Positions 1-6,795 of a stretch of 64,000 nt of DNA are shown in pieces (position 1 is the first letter of the stretch; the number at the start of each line of letters is the position of its first letter). Under the pieces are notes generated by a model. That model saw nothing but the letters and a program-made list of their open reading frames with translations. It was not told where the DNA came from and did not search any database. Source of the DNA: Streptomyces mirabilis. Lineage in GTDB: Bacteria; Actinomycetota; Actinomycetes; Streptomycetales; Streptomycetaceae. The DNA is taken from contig NZ_JBCJKP010000001.1 of assembly GCF_039503195.1 (NCBI RefSeq), positions 6,882,001 to 6,946,000 of the forward strand, read 5' to 3'. Position numbers and translations under genes: made by a program.

Positions 1-95
1 TCGGCCTGAAAGCGCGGGACTGGGAGAACGAGTTCAACGGGCAGAAGCGGCACGGCATTTCGTTCCGCGCGGTGGCCGTGACGGCGGTGGCCTGA
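1..95 (+). CDS. C-terminal end of an AICE protein (partial)
   Basis: Only the last 30 codons are in the window: the frame opens at base 3 and ends with TGA at 93-95. The visible tail contains LKARDWENEFNGQKRHG and then a short hydrophobic strand. The stop is 3 bases before the ATG of the transfer ATPase, which suggests one transcript and coupled translation. I do not recognise the family. The tail could be the last strand of an OB-fold DNA-binding or regulatory protein, but that is a guess. Confidence 0.6.
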   Translation, partial: GLKARDWENEFNGQKRHGISFRAVAVTAVA

Positions 96-98
96 GCC

Positions 99-1442
99 AT
101 GGCTGATCTGTCCCTGTGGCTGGAGGCGTCGGGCGCCTTAGCGGGTGCCGGTGGTCTCGGCTACGCCAAGTTCCGCGCGCCGCGCGTGTACTGGTCGTTT
201 GTCGGGCTGCCGGCGGCCTGGGGTCGCTTCACCCTGTCGTACCGCTCGACGATGGATGTGTGCGGGCTGACGGTGCAGCCGTCGGGTCTGCGGGCGTTCA
301 TGGTTCGCAACGTCGCCCGGCGTGAGGTTCCGCCGGTGCCGCCGCGGGTCCGCCGGGTCCGGGGAACGTCCACCGGTCTGCGGGTCACGCTGCGGCTCCC
401 CGCGGGCTTGGAGCCGGCGGACGTGGTCGCCTCCTCGGAACGGCTGCGTCACGCCTGGGGCGTGCACTCGGTCACCGTGATCGAGACGAAGCCCGGGTTC
501 GTGGAACTGCGGATGACCGGGTACGACGTACTGCGCCGGGTGCGGATGCCGCGCAAGGCACGGCCTCACGACGTGATCGTCCCGGTGGCGCTGCGCGAGG
601 ACGGGACCGCGTTCGTCCGCGACTACCGCAAGGTCCCGATGGCCCTCACGCTGGGCGCCAACCAGTCGGGAAAGTCCATGTTCCAACGCAACCTGGTCAA
701 GGGCCTGGCCCAACTGCCGGTGGCGCTGGCGGGCATCGACTGCAAGCGCGGTGTCGAACAGTCCGCCTATGCGCCGCGCCTGTCAGCCCTGGCCACCGAT
801 CCGGACCGCGCCGCCGCACTGCTCGATGTCCTGGTGGCAGAGATGGAATCCAGGTTCGACCTGCTGAGCCTGTATGGAGTCTCGGACCTGTGGGAGCTGC
901 CCGAGAAGGTACGGCCGGTGCCGATCGTGCTCCTCGTCGACGAGATCGCGGAACTCTTCCTGATCTCCTCGAAGAGGGATGAGGAGCGCCGCGAACGGTT
1001 GGTGACGGCGCTGATCCGGCTGGCGCAGATGGCCCGTGCCGCCGGGATCTACCTGGAGATCTGCGGGCAGCGCTTCGGCTCCGAACTCGGCAAGGGCGCC
1101 ACCATGCTCCGTGCCCAGCTCACCGGGCGTGTGGTGCACCGCGTCAACGACAAGCAGACCGCCGAAATGGGCCTCGGTGACGTCGCCCCCGAGGCGGTCC
1201 CGATGGTCACGACGATCCCGCCGGACAAGCCTGGTCTGGCGGTCGCCGCGGACTCCTCCGGTGGCTGGTCCCGCATCCGTACTCCGATGACGACGCAGGC
1301 TGAAGCCACGGCGGTGTGCCGGGAGTTCGCCCACCTGGTCCCGTACCTGCCCGCGCTCGACCCGTTCCGCCCGCACGTCCCGGCCGGCTCGACGCCGCAG
1401 AGCGTGCCGCCGCTGGTCAAGCCGGTACCGGTCCCCGAGTAG
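99..1442 (+). CDS. FtsK/SpoIIIE-like conjugal transfer DNA translocase (TraB/TraSA type)
   Basis: This 447-aa P-loop ATPase is the probable main transfer protein of the AICE. In this family a single FtsK-like pump moves double-stranded plasmid DNA between mycelia. Walker A is GANQSGKS at about residues 186-193 and Walker B is VPIVLLVDE at about 281-289. An RFGSE/ARLTGR-like arginine-rich stretch follows, as in FtsK motor domains. The N terminus has a weakly hydrophobic segment (residues 10-45) rather than a clear four-helix membrane domain. No good ribosome site precedes ATG 99, so coupling to the upstream gene is likely. Codon 14 (138-140) is TTA, the rare leucine codon read by the bldA tRNA. 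The C-terminal 25 residues are Pro/Val-rich. Confidence 0.9.
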   Translation: MADLSLWLEASGALAGAGGLGYAKFRAPRVYWSFVGLPAAWGRFTLSYRSTMDVCGLTVQPSGLRAFMVRNVARREVPPVPPRVRRVRGTSTGLRVTLRLPAGLEPADVVASSERLRHAWGVHSVTVIETKPGFVELRMTGYDVLRRVRMPRKARPHDVIVPVALREDGTAFVRDYRKVPMALTLGANQSGKSMFQRNLVKGLAQLPVALAGIDCKRGVEQSAYAPRLSALATDPDRAAALLDVLVAEMESRFDLLSLYGVSDLWELPEKVRPVPIVLLVDEIAELFLISSKRDEERRERLVTALIRLAQMARAAGIYLEICGQRFGSELGKGATMLRAQLTGRVVHRVNDKQTAEMGLGDVAPEAVPMVTTIPPDKPGLAVAADSSGGWSRIRTPMTTQAEATAVCREFAHLVPYLPALDPFRPHVPAGSTPQSVPPLVKPVPVPE

Positions 1443-1527
1443 CACCCCCTGTTCCACCCCGGTGGGCGCGACCGCTTCGCGCCAGGTCCCTACCCCCTCC
1501 ATGCCCGAACGCAGAGAGGAATGACCG

Positions 1528-1785
1528 ATGCCCGCCTCGATGACCTTCCACGGTGACGCCTCCAGCCGGGTCCGCCTCCACGACTACGGCACCGAGCGCC
1601 TGCCGATCCTGGCGCTCGACGGGGACGGCTACTCCCTGAGCATCTCGGTGTTCGACAGCCGGCCGATCGTCGACCACCAGGCGTTCGCCGAGAAGCTGGC
1701 CAAGGCCGCGGCCGACTACCTCGCGGCCGTGCAGCGCTACGCCGCCGCTCTGCCCACCGACACCGAGACCAGGCAGGTGAGGTGA
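1528..1785 (+). CDS. small hypothetical protein of the AICE
   Basis: This 85-aa acidic protein has no signal peptide or membrane helix. ATG 1528 is preceded by GAGAGGA at 1514-1520 with a 7-base gap, a good ribosome site. The middle part alternates hydrophobic and polar residues (LPILALDGDGYSLSISVFD), then a helix rich in Ala (EKLAKAAADYLAAVQRYAA). I do not recognise a family. It sits between the transfer ATPase and the next small gene, which it overlaps by 4 bases (GTGA). Confidence 0.65.
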   Translation: MPASMTFHGDASSRVRLHDYGTERLPILALDGDGYSLSISVFDSRPIVDHQAFAEKLAKAAADYLAAVQRYAAALPTDTETRQVR

Positions 1786-1994
1786 GCGGCATGTGCGAGC
1801 ACTGCGAGGACTTCCACCGCACGGTGCTGATGCTCGGCTCCCTGGCCCTGTACGCCGACCAGTACGGCGCCGACCACGCCTTCGTGGACGCGATCGCCCC
1901 GTCCATCGCGGCATCCCTTCCCGAGCCCCCGCCGGGCCTGTTCCCGCCCGGCTTCGACCCCACCGACGGCCCCGAGTACCCCGACGAGGAGTGA
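1782..1994 (+). CDS. small hypothetical protein of the AICE
   Basis: This 70-aa protein starts at GTG 1782, overlapping the TGA of the previous gene (GTGA), so it is probably translated by re-initiation. It begins MSGMCEHCEDFHRTVL with a CxxC pair, continues as an acidic helix and ends in a proline-rich acidic tail (PEPPPGLFPPGFDP). No known domain is recognised. The gene ends 3 bases before the next start, so the run 1528-2186 looks like one translational unit. Confidence 0.6.
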   Translation: MSGMCEHCEDFHRTVLMLGSLALYADQYGADHAFVDAIAPSIAASLPEPPPGLFPPGFDPTDGPEYPDEE

Positions 1995-1997
1995 CCC

Positions 1998-2186
1998 GTG
2001 GCCACCAAGAAGACACCCCCGCGACCCGCCCCCACCGCGGCCCCGGCTCCCCCGAAGTGCGGTCCGTGCGACGGCACCGGGGAGGTCGCCACCACGGTCC
2101 ACGTGGGCCGCAAACGCCGCACCGTCGGCAAACAGGCCGGTATCTGCCTGGCCTGCTTCGGCACCGGCGAAGCCACCACCGACTGA
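1998..2186 (+). CDS. small zinc-finger-like protein with two CxxCxGTG motifs
   Basis: This 62-aa basic protein starts at GTG 1998. It carries CGPCDGTGEV and CLACFGTGEA, two CxxCxGTG half-sites 25-30 residues apart. Such half-sites are the hallmark of the DnaJ-type zinc ribbon, so one zinc bound by four cysteines is the expected fold. The N terminus is a basic, Pro/Ala-rich arm. The element has a second protein of this kind at 3695-3877. A role in binding nucleic acid or a partner protein is inference. Confidence 0.65.
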   Translation: MATKKTPPRPAPTAAPAPPKCGPCDGTGEVATTVHVGRKRRTVGKQAGICLACFGTGEATTD

Positions 2187-2259
2187 ACCGCCGGGGCCGG
2201 GCGGCCGGACACCGTTCACCGCCCGCCCCCGGCCCGACCCCCGCGAAGGAGGTGAGGAC

Positions 2260-2904
2260 ATGTCCCGCTCGATCCGCCCGGACGCCGTACTCGTACAGGC
2301 CGTGATCGCCGGTGCGCTGTCCTTCGCCCACCTGCACGACCTTGCCGATGCCGCCGGGCAGACCGGATGGAAGGCATGGGCCTACCCCATCAGCGTCGAC
2401 CTGCTGCTCGTGGCCGCATGGCGCCGGCTGCGGACCGCCCGCAAGGACCGATCGGCGTGGACCTGGTTCGTGATCGCCCTGTTCGCCTCGCTCGGCGCGA
2501 ACATCGCCACCGCCGGACTCCTCGACCTGCACGACGTCCCGGCCTGGCTGTGCATCCTCGTCGCCGGCTGGCCCGCGCTCGCCTTCCTCGGCGGCACCCT
2601 CCTGGTCCACGCACCCGCCGAACCCCGTACACAGCCTGTGGACGAACCGGCCCTGACCGAGGTCGACATGCACCGCGCCGACACCCCGGCCCCGCCCGCG
2701 GCCCCCGAGCTTCCGCCCGCACTGCCCGAACCCGCCGCGCCTGCGGTGACGGTGCCGGCCGCGCTCCTGGACCACGCCCGAAAGATCGCCGAAGCACACC
2801 GCGCCACGACCGGAACCCCGATGGCCGCGGACGCTCTCTCCACCCGGCTCGGACTGCCCGGCCCGATGTCCGCCGCGATCGCGGCAGAACTCCAACTCAC
2901 CTGA
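2260..2904 (+). CDS. DUF2637-type membrane protein (SpdB-like plasmid spread protein)
   Basis: This 214-aa protein has four predicted membrane helices in its first 120 residues (about 8-28, 38-55, 68-90 and 95-118). A Pro/Ala/Glu-rich linker follows, then a C-terminal helical region around TGTPMAADALSTRLGL that resembles a small winged-helix or HTH unit. This is the layout of DUF2637 proteins in Streptomyces plasmids, which take part in spreading DNA within the recipient mycelium. ATG 2260 has a near-perfect ribosome site (AAGGAGGTGAG at 2246-2256). The membrane part probably lies in the septal or lateral membrane with the tail in the cytoplasm. Confidence 0.8.
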   Translation: MSRSIRPDAVLVQAVIAGALSFAHLHDLADAAGQTGWKAWAYPISVDLLLVAAWRRLRTARKDRSAWTWFVIALFASLGANIATAGLLDLHDVPAWLCILVAGWPALAFLGGTLLVHAPAEPRTQPVDEPALTEVDMHRADTPAPPAAPELPPALPEPAAPAVTVPAALLDHARKIAEAHRATTGTPMAADALSTRLGLPGPMSAAIAAELQLT

Positions 2905-2919
2905 CCAGAAGGGACAGAC

Positions 2920-3108
2920 ATGCCCGTCTACCGGCGCTTCCGCAACCTGATCCGCATCGGCCCCGTCGAGGTCGGCACCTACTTCGACGGCCGCGGACGC
3001 AACCGGCACACGGCGGCCTGCACCGCCCCCGGCTGCGGCTTCTCCACCGACTACAACGACCGCGCCGCCGCCGAACTCGCCGCCCGCACCCACCGCTGCC
3101 AGCCCTAG
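2920..3108 (+). CDS. mobile element transfer protein (small Spd-type)
   Basis: This 62-aa basic protein starts at ATG 2920 after AGAAGGGAC. It reads MPVYRRFRNLIRIGPVEVG and later TAACTAPGCGFSTDYNDR, ending CQP. Two cysteines around a CxxxxGC turn plus a C-terminal His/Cys pair suggest a small zinc-binding fold. Proteins with this start and size are standard in AICE transfer regions between the DUF2637 gene and spdD. The biochemical role is unknown. Confidence 0.7.
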   Translation: MPVYRRFRNLIRIGPVEVGTYFDGRGRNRHTAACTAPGCGFSTDYNDRAAAELAARTHRCQP

Positions 3109-3117
3109 GAGACCCCG

Positions 3118-3273
3118 ATGGACGTTCCGCTCTGGCTCGCCCTGATCGTCATCGGCTGGCTCGGCGTCAAGCTCGCCCGCCCGCCCTGGTGGCTCGTGGC
3201 CGTGCTCCTGCTCGGCGGCTACCTCCTCGCCCACAGCTTCCTCGGCCCCGCCGTCGGCACGGCCATCAAGTAA
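3118..3273 (+). CDS. 51-aa membrane protein of the AICE spread region
   Basis: A short gene with ATG at 3118-3120 and TAA at 3271-3273. The product starts MDVPLWLALIVIGWLGVKLA, turns at ARPPWW and re-enters the membrane as a second hydrophobic segment ending in HSFLGPAVG. Two membrane helices joined by a tight RPPWW turn are therefore likely. AGGAGACC lies just upstream of the ATG. Tiny two-helix proteins at this place are typical of Streptomyces spd operons. The function is unknown. Confidence 0.7.
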   Translation: MDVPLWLALIVIGWLGVKLARPPWWLVAVLLLGGYLLAHSFLGPAVGTAIK

Positions 3274-3297
3274 CCCCACCCGAAGGGAGAAAAGCTC

Positions 3298-3600
3298 GTG
3301 TTTACCCCGAAGTACCCGACCCCCGACACCGCCCCGCCCCCCATGCCAGCCCCGGCCGCGAACACCCCGGTGACCTCGGCCCCCGCCCCGGCTCCGGTGG
3401 TGCAGGCCCCGGCGCGGCCCACCGTCCAGCTCACCCCCGGCACCGTCGTCGCCCTCGTCGGTGGCGGTACCGCGGTGGTCCTCGTCGTGGGTGCGGTCCT
3501 GGTCTCGATGCTCCTCGCCGTCGCCATCACGGCCATGTCCGTGGCCCTGTGCGCGGTCGTCCTTCGCTCGCTCCTGAGCGACGTCAACAAGCAGCGCTAA
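3298..3600 (+). CDS. spdD: SpdD-like membrane protein
   Basis: This 100-aa protein starts at GTG 3298, preceded by GAAGGGAGAAA. The first 45 residues are a Pro/Ala/Thr-rich cytoplasmic arm. Two hydrophobic stretches then follow almost without a break (about 49-70 and 71-90), and the protein ends in a basic SDVNKQR tail. This matches the spread protein SpdD of pSAM2-like elements. It is the last gene before a hairpin at 3607-3646, so it may close the spread operon. Confidence 0.7.
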   Translation: MFTPKYPTPDTAPPPMPAPAANTPVTSAPAPAPVVQAPARPTVQLTPGTVVALVGGGTAVVLVVGAVLVSMLLAVAITAMSVALCAVVLRSLLSDVNKQR

Positions 3601-3606
3601 CCGGCC

Positions 3607-3646
3607 CCCGGAGCGGCCTCGGTCGCCAAACTTCCGCCGCTCCGGG
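3607..3646 (+). terminator. hairpin after spdD
   Basis: CCCGGAGCGG at 3607-3616 pairs with CCGCTCCGGG at 3637-3646, a perfect 10-bp stem with a 20-base loop. No T-run follows, so it may be a weak terminator or an mRNA-stability element between the spread genes and the replication genes. Confidence 0.45.
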
Positions 3647-3694
3647 CGCCTCACCACCTTCCAGATCCAACGGACCCGAAAGGGAAGCCCCATC

Positions 3695-3877
3695 ATGCCT
3701 CAGCACGCCCAGAACACGCCCGTCTGCCGTGACTGCGACGGTTTCGCCACCGCCGCGATCACCACCGGCACCCGCAACCGCGACGGCTCCCGCGCCACCC
3801 TCCGTGTCGCCTGCCGGGCCTGCAAGGGCACCGGACGCATCGCCCCCGTCGCCGTCCTCGCCCGCGCCGGGAGGTGA
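3695..3877 (+). CDS. small zinc-finger-like protein (second copy)
   Basis: This 60-aa protein starts at ATG 3695 after AAAGGGAAGCC. It contains CRDCDGFAT near the N terminus and CRACKGTGRIAPV in the second half, with a basic stretch between. This is again a four-cysteine DnaJ-like zinc ribbon, but only the second half keeps the GTG. It is a distant relative or analogue of the product at 1998-2186. The next gene overlaps its TGA. Confidence 0.65.
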   Translation: MPQHAQNTPVCRDCDGFATAAITTGTRNRDGSRATLRVACRACKGTGRIAPVAVLARAGR

Positions 3878-4095
3878 CCGGGATGTTCCGCAAACTCCCC
3901 GCCGACCTCACCCCGACCGAGGAAAGCCCCGGCCTCCGGGTGCGTGGCGGCACGAAGTACACCCGGTCGCAGGGCGACTACGTGTGCGGCTGCGGCGCCG
4001 AGGACCACGCCAACGGCGACAACGACGTCAAGGCCCTGGTCGAGGACTACACCGCCAACCACGGCCCCGCCCATCGCAACGGGGGCCGACGATGA
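3874..4095 (+). CDS. small hypothetical protein upstream of the methyltransferase
   Basis: This 73-aa protein starts at GTG 3874 (GTGA overlap); ATG 3883 is an alternative. It holds RVRGGTKYTRSQGDYVCGCG followed by an EDH motif and a helix, so a small metal-binding fold is possible. Its stop overlaps the ATG of the cytosine methyltransferase (ATGA at 4092-4095), so the two are translationally coupled. I do not recognise a family. Confidence 0.6.
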   Translation: MTGMFRKLPADLTPTEESPGLRVRGGTKYTRSQGDYVCGCGAEDHANGDNDVKALVEDYTANHGPAHRNGGRR

Positions 4096-5192
4096 CCGTC
4101 CTCGACCTCTTCGCCGGCCCCGGTGGCTGGTCTCAGAGCCTGCGCGGTCTGGGGGTGCGTGAGGTGGGAATCGAGATCGACCCCGCTGTCTGCACCACCC
4201 GTGCCGCCGCTGGGCACCTCACGATCCGCGCCGACGTCGCCAACTACCCCACGATGTCGCTTCGCGGGAAGGTGTCCGGTCTGATCAGCTCGGCCCCTTG
4301 CCAGACCTTCAGTGCGGCTGGCCTGCGCGCGGGGAACGACGACCTGCCGTTGTGCCACCAGGGCTTGGACGACATGGCCCGCGGGAACGACACCCGGGCG
4401 AGTCTGCGTGAGGCGTGCTCCGACGCGCGTTCCCTCCTGGTCGTTGAACCTCTGCGATACGCCTTGGACCTGCGCCCCGAGTGGATCGCCCTGGAGGAAG
4501 TTCCCTCGGTGCTGCCCGTGTTCGAGCACAGCGCCCGCCTCCTGGCTGCCGCCGGTTACTCGACCTGGACGGGCGTCCTCAACGCCGCGGACTTCGGCCT
4601 CGCCCAGACCCGGCGCCGCGCTTTCCTCATTGCCTCCCGCACCCGTTCGGCGCTGCCCCCGGAGCCCACCCACGCGAAGGTTCCGCAGTGGGACTTGTTC
4701 GGTGTGCGCCTGGCCCCGTGGGTGTCCATGGCCGATGCGCTGAGTCTGCCGCCCGGGGTCAAGGTCAACACCCGTGGCGACCGCTCAACTGACGAGAGGG
4801 GTCGGTCAGCTGGTGGCAACGAGTTCTCGGCCGACGGCCCGAGCAACGCGCTCACCGGTCGGGCACGCTCCTGGAAACTCCGCTCCGGGCAGGGCTGGAA
4901 ATTGCCCGCTGGTCAGTTCGCTGGCGGCGTTAGCCGGTACGAGCGCGCGATCAGCGAGCCCTCTTTCACCATCACCGGCTCAGCGAACCGCTGCAAGTGG
5001 GTGAAGGACGGAGTCGAGGAACGCAACCTCGCGCTCGCGGAAGCGGCGATTCTCCAATCATTCCCCGCCAACTACCCGTGGGCCGGCTCCCGCACCAAGC
5101 AGTTCGAGCAGATCGGCAACGCCGTTCCCCCGCTGCTCGTCACGGCCGTACTGCGCCCCCTCGTGCCCGCCGCGTCGGAGGTGCTCGCGTGA
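4092..5192 (+). CDS. DNA (cytosine-5-)-methyltransferase carried by the AICE
   Basis: This 366-aa protein transfers methyl from S-adenosylmethionine to C5 of cytosine in DNA. Motif I is DLFAGPGG (residues 4-11). Motif IV is SAPCQTFSAAG, with the catalytic Cys at about residue 70. Motif VI reads ALEEVPSVLP at about 133, so the Glu is kept but the usual ENV Asn is Glu. Motif VIII is QTRRRAF at about 172 and motif X is GNAVPPLL at about 342. The target-recognition region lies between VIII and IX. No restriction endonuclease is next to it, so it is an orphan that may protect the element or set its own methylation mark. It is coupled on both sides (ATGA, GTGA) to its neighbours. Confidence 0.9.
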   Translation: MTVLDLFAGPGGWSQSLRGLGVREVGIEIDPAVCTTRAAAGHLTIRADVANYPTMSLRGKVSGLISSAPCQTFSAAGLRAGNDDLPLCHQGLDDMARGNDTRASLREACSDARSLLVVEPLRYALDLRPEWIALEEVPSVLPVFEHSARLLAAAGYSTWTGVLNAADFGLAQTRRRAFLIASRTRSALPPEPTHAKVPQWDLFGVRLAPWVSMADALSLPPGVKVNTRGDRSTDERGRSAGGNEFSADGPSNALTGRARSWKLRSGQGWKLPAGQFAGGVSRYERAISEPSFTITGSANRCKWVKDGVEERNLALAEAAILQSFPANYPWAGSRTKQFEQIGNAVPPLLVTAVLRPLVPAASEVLA

Positions 5193-6613
5193 CCGACACC
5201 GCCACCTTGGCGGGTCTCGACCCGGCCACCCTCGGCGACGTGCTGAGGGTGGCCGGCTCGGCCGACTTCGACCGCTGGCAAGACCAGATCCGCCGCACCG
5301 GCGGCTGCTCCGACCCGATCCGACTCACCGGCGCAACGAAGACGATCGACCCGACCACCAAGACCGTGCTGCACTCCTACACGACCGAGCACGAGCCGGG
5401 CGGCATGCTCCGGGTGGCCTGCGGCAACCGCCGTGCCTCCCGCTGCCCGGCCTGCGCCTGGACCTACGCCGGCGACACTTACCACCTGATCCGCGCCGGA
5501 CTGACCGGAGACCCGGACAAGGGCACCCCGCACACCGTGCGCGATCACCCCCGCGTCTTCGCCACCCTCACCGCCCCCTCGTTCGGCCCCGTCCACAACC
5601 GCCCCGGCAACCGGCCCTGCCGCTGCGGCCAGCACCACCGGGAGGACGCGCCCGAACTCGGCACCCCGCTCGACCCGACGACCTACGACTACGCGGGCGC
5701 CGTGCTGTGGAACAACCACGCATCCGACCTGTGGCGCTACTTCACGATCTACCTCCGCCGCGAGATCGCAAAGCGAGCCGGCCTCACCCAGAAGGACGCC
5801 CGCGAACAGTCCCGCGTCTCCTTCGGCAAGGTCGCCGAATACCAGAAGCGCGGGGCCGTCCACTTCCACGCCGTGATCCGCTTCGACGGACCCGAGGGAC
5901 CCGACACCCCGCCCCCGCACTGGGCCACCCTCGACCTGCTCACCGACGCCATCCGCGCCGCCGCGGCCCGCGTCGTGGTCGACGTGCCCCCGGCCCGATA
6001 CCGGCCGGACCCCGACCAACCAGTCCTCACAGAGCCGGCGCGCACGCTGCGATGGGGCACACAGCTCGACGTCCAGCGGATCAAAGCCTTCGGCAACGGC
6101 GAGGAACTCACCGAACAGGCCGTTGCCTCCTACGTCGCCAAGTACGCCACCAAGGCAGCCGAGACGACCGGGGCTGTTGACCGCCGGGTCGGCAACAAAG
6201 AGGCCCTCGTGTTGCTCGACGTGCCCGACCACCCCCGCCGGCTGATGGAGGCCTGCCTCGACCTGCACGCGCTCTACCCCGACCGGAAGCTACGGGACTG
6301 GGCTCACATGCTCGGCTTCCGCGGCCACTTCTCCACCAAGTCCCGCCGCTACTCCACCACCCTCGGCGCGCTGCGCCAGGTGAGAGCCGACTACCGCGCC
6401 GCCCAGCAACGCGCCGCCCTCGGCCTGCCCGACCCCGACGACAACCCGGAGGCCACCACCCTCGTGCTCTCCCACTGGACCTACGCCGGCCACGGCTACA
6501 CCCCCGGCGAATCCTGGCTCGCCGCCAACATCCGCCGCGACATCCAACTCAACCGCGAAACCGCACGCGAAGCCCTACCCGACCAACTCGCTCTGGAAGG
6601 AGTGCTCCTGTGA
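5189..6613 (+). CDS. repSA: replication initiator protein RepSA
   Basis: This 474-aa protein starts at GTG 5189, overlapping the methyltransferase stop. It resembles RepSA of pSAM2, which starts rolling-circle replication of the excised element. Visible features are a CxxC ribbon (SRCPACAWTYAG, about 88), a CxCGQHH cluster (about 150), and the HUH-type metal motif GAVHFHAVIRF at about 222-232. A basic C terminus ends in a helix. The C-terminal TYAGHGYTPGESWLA is typical of Streptomyces replication initiators. The order repSA-xis-int with GTGA overlaps indicates a single replication/excision/integration operon. Confidence 0.92.
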   Translation: MTDTATLAGLDPATLGDVLRVAGSADFDRWQDQIRRTGGCSDPIRLTGATKTIDPTTKTVLHSYTTEHEPGGMLRVACGNRRASRCPACAWTYAGDTYHLIRAGLTGDPDKGTPHTVRDHPRVFATLTAPSFGPVHNRPGNRPCRCGQHHREDAPELGTPLDPTTYDYAGAVLWNNHASDLWRYFTIYLRREIAKRAGLTQKDAREQSRVSFGKVAEYQKRGAVHFHAVIRFDGPEGPDTPPPHWATLDLLTDAIRAAAARVVVDVPPARYRPDPDQPVLTEPARTLRWGTQLDVQRIKAFGNGEELTEQAVASYVAKYATKAAETTGAVDRRVGNKEALVLLDVPDHPRRLMEACLDLHALYPDRKLRDWAHMLGFRGHFSTKSRRYSTTLGALRQVRADYRAAQQRAALGLPDPDDNPEATTLVLSHWTYAGHGYTPGESWLAANIRRDIQLNRETAREALPDQLALEGVLL

Positions 6614-6795
6614 GGGATGAACTGATGACAGTCCCAGAGATCCTCAGCGAGTTGCGGAAGGTCTCCCGGCGCACCTTCTACCGCTGGCGGGAGCTGGGTC
6701 AGGCGCCGAAAGCCATGAAGCTCCCCAACGGTGAGCTGCGGGTGTGGCGGAGCGACTTCACGGCATGGCTGCGGGAGCGGGAGGAAGCCGCGTGA
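6610..6795 (+). CDS. xis: excisionase (Xis), MerR-like helix-turn-helix
   Basis: This 61-aa protein starts at GTG 6610, overlapping the repSA stop by 4 bases. It is a single helix-turn-helix of the HTH_17 type: MTVPEILSEL, then SRRTFYRWRELG as recognition helix, then LPNGELRVWRSDF as the wing. Excisionases of pSAM2-like elements have this size and place. It would steer the integrase toward excision by bending the attachment arm. Its TGA overlaps the GTG start of int. Confidence 0.9.
   Translation: MRDELMTVPEILSELRKVSRRTFYRWRELGQAPKAMKLPNGELRVWRSDFTAWLREREEAA

Noticed and set aside
99-1442. Interpretation as the chromosomal divisome FtsK
   Set aside because: The protein is only 447 aa, lacks the four-helix N-terminal and gamma domains, and lies among AICE transfer genes.
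1417-3696. Long open frame (759 codons) on the minus strand over the AICE small genes
   Set aside because: It runs opposite several coupled plus-strand genes with ribosome sites, is rich in Gly/Arg/Ala as GC-rich shadow frames are, and shows no domain.
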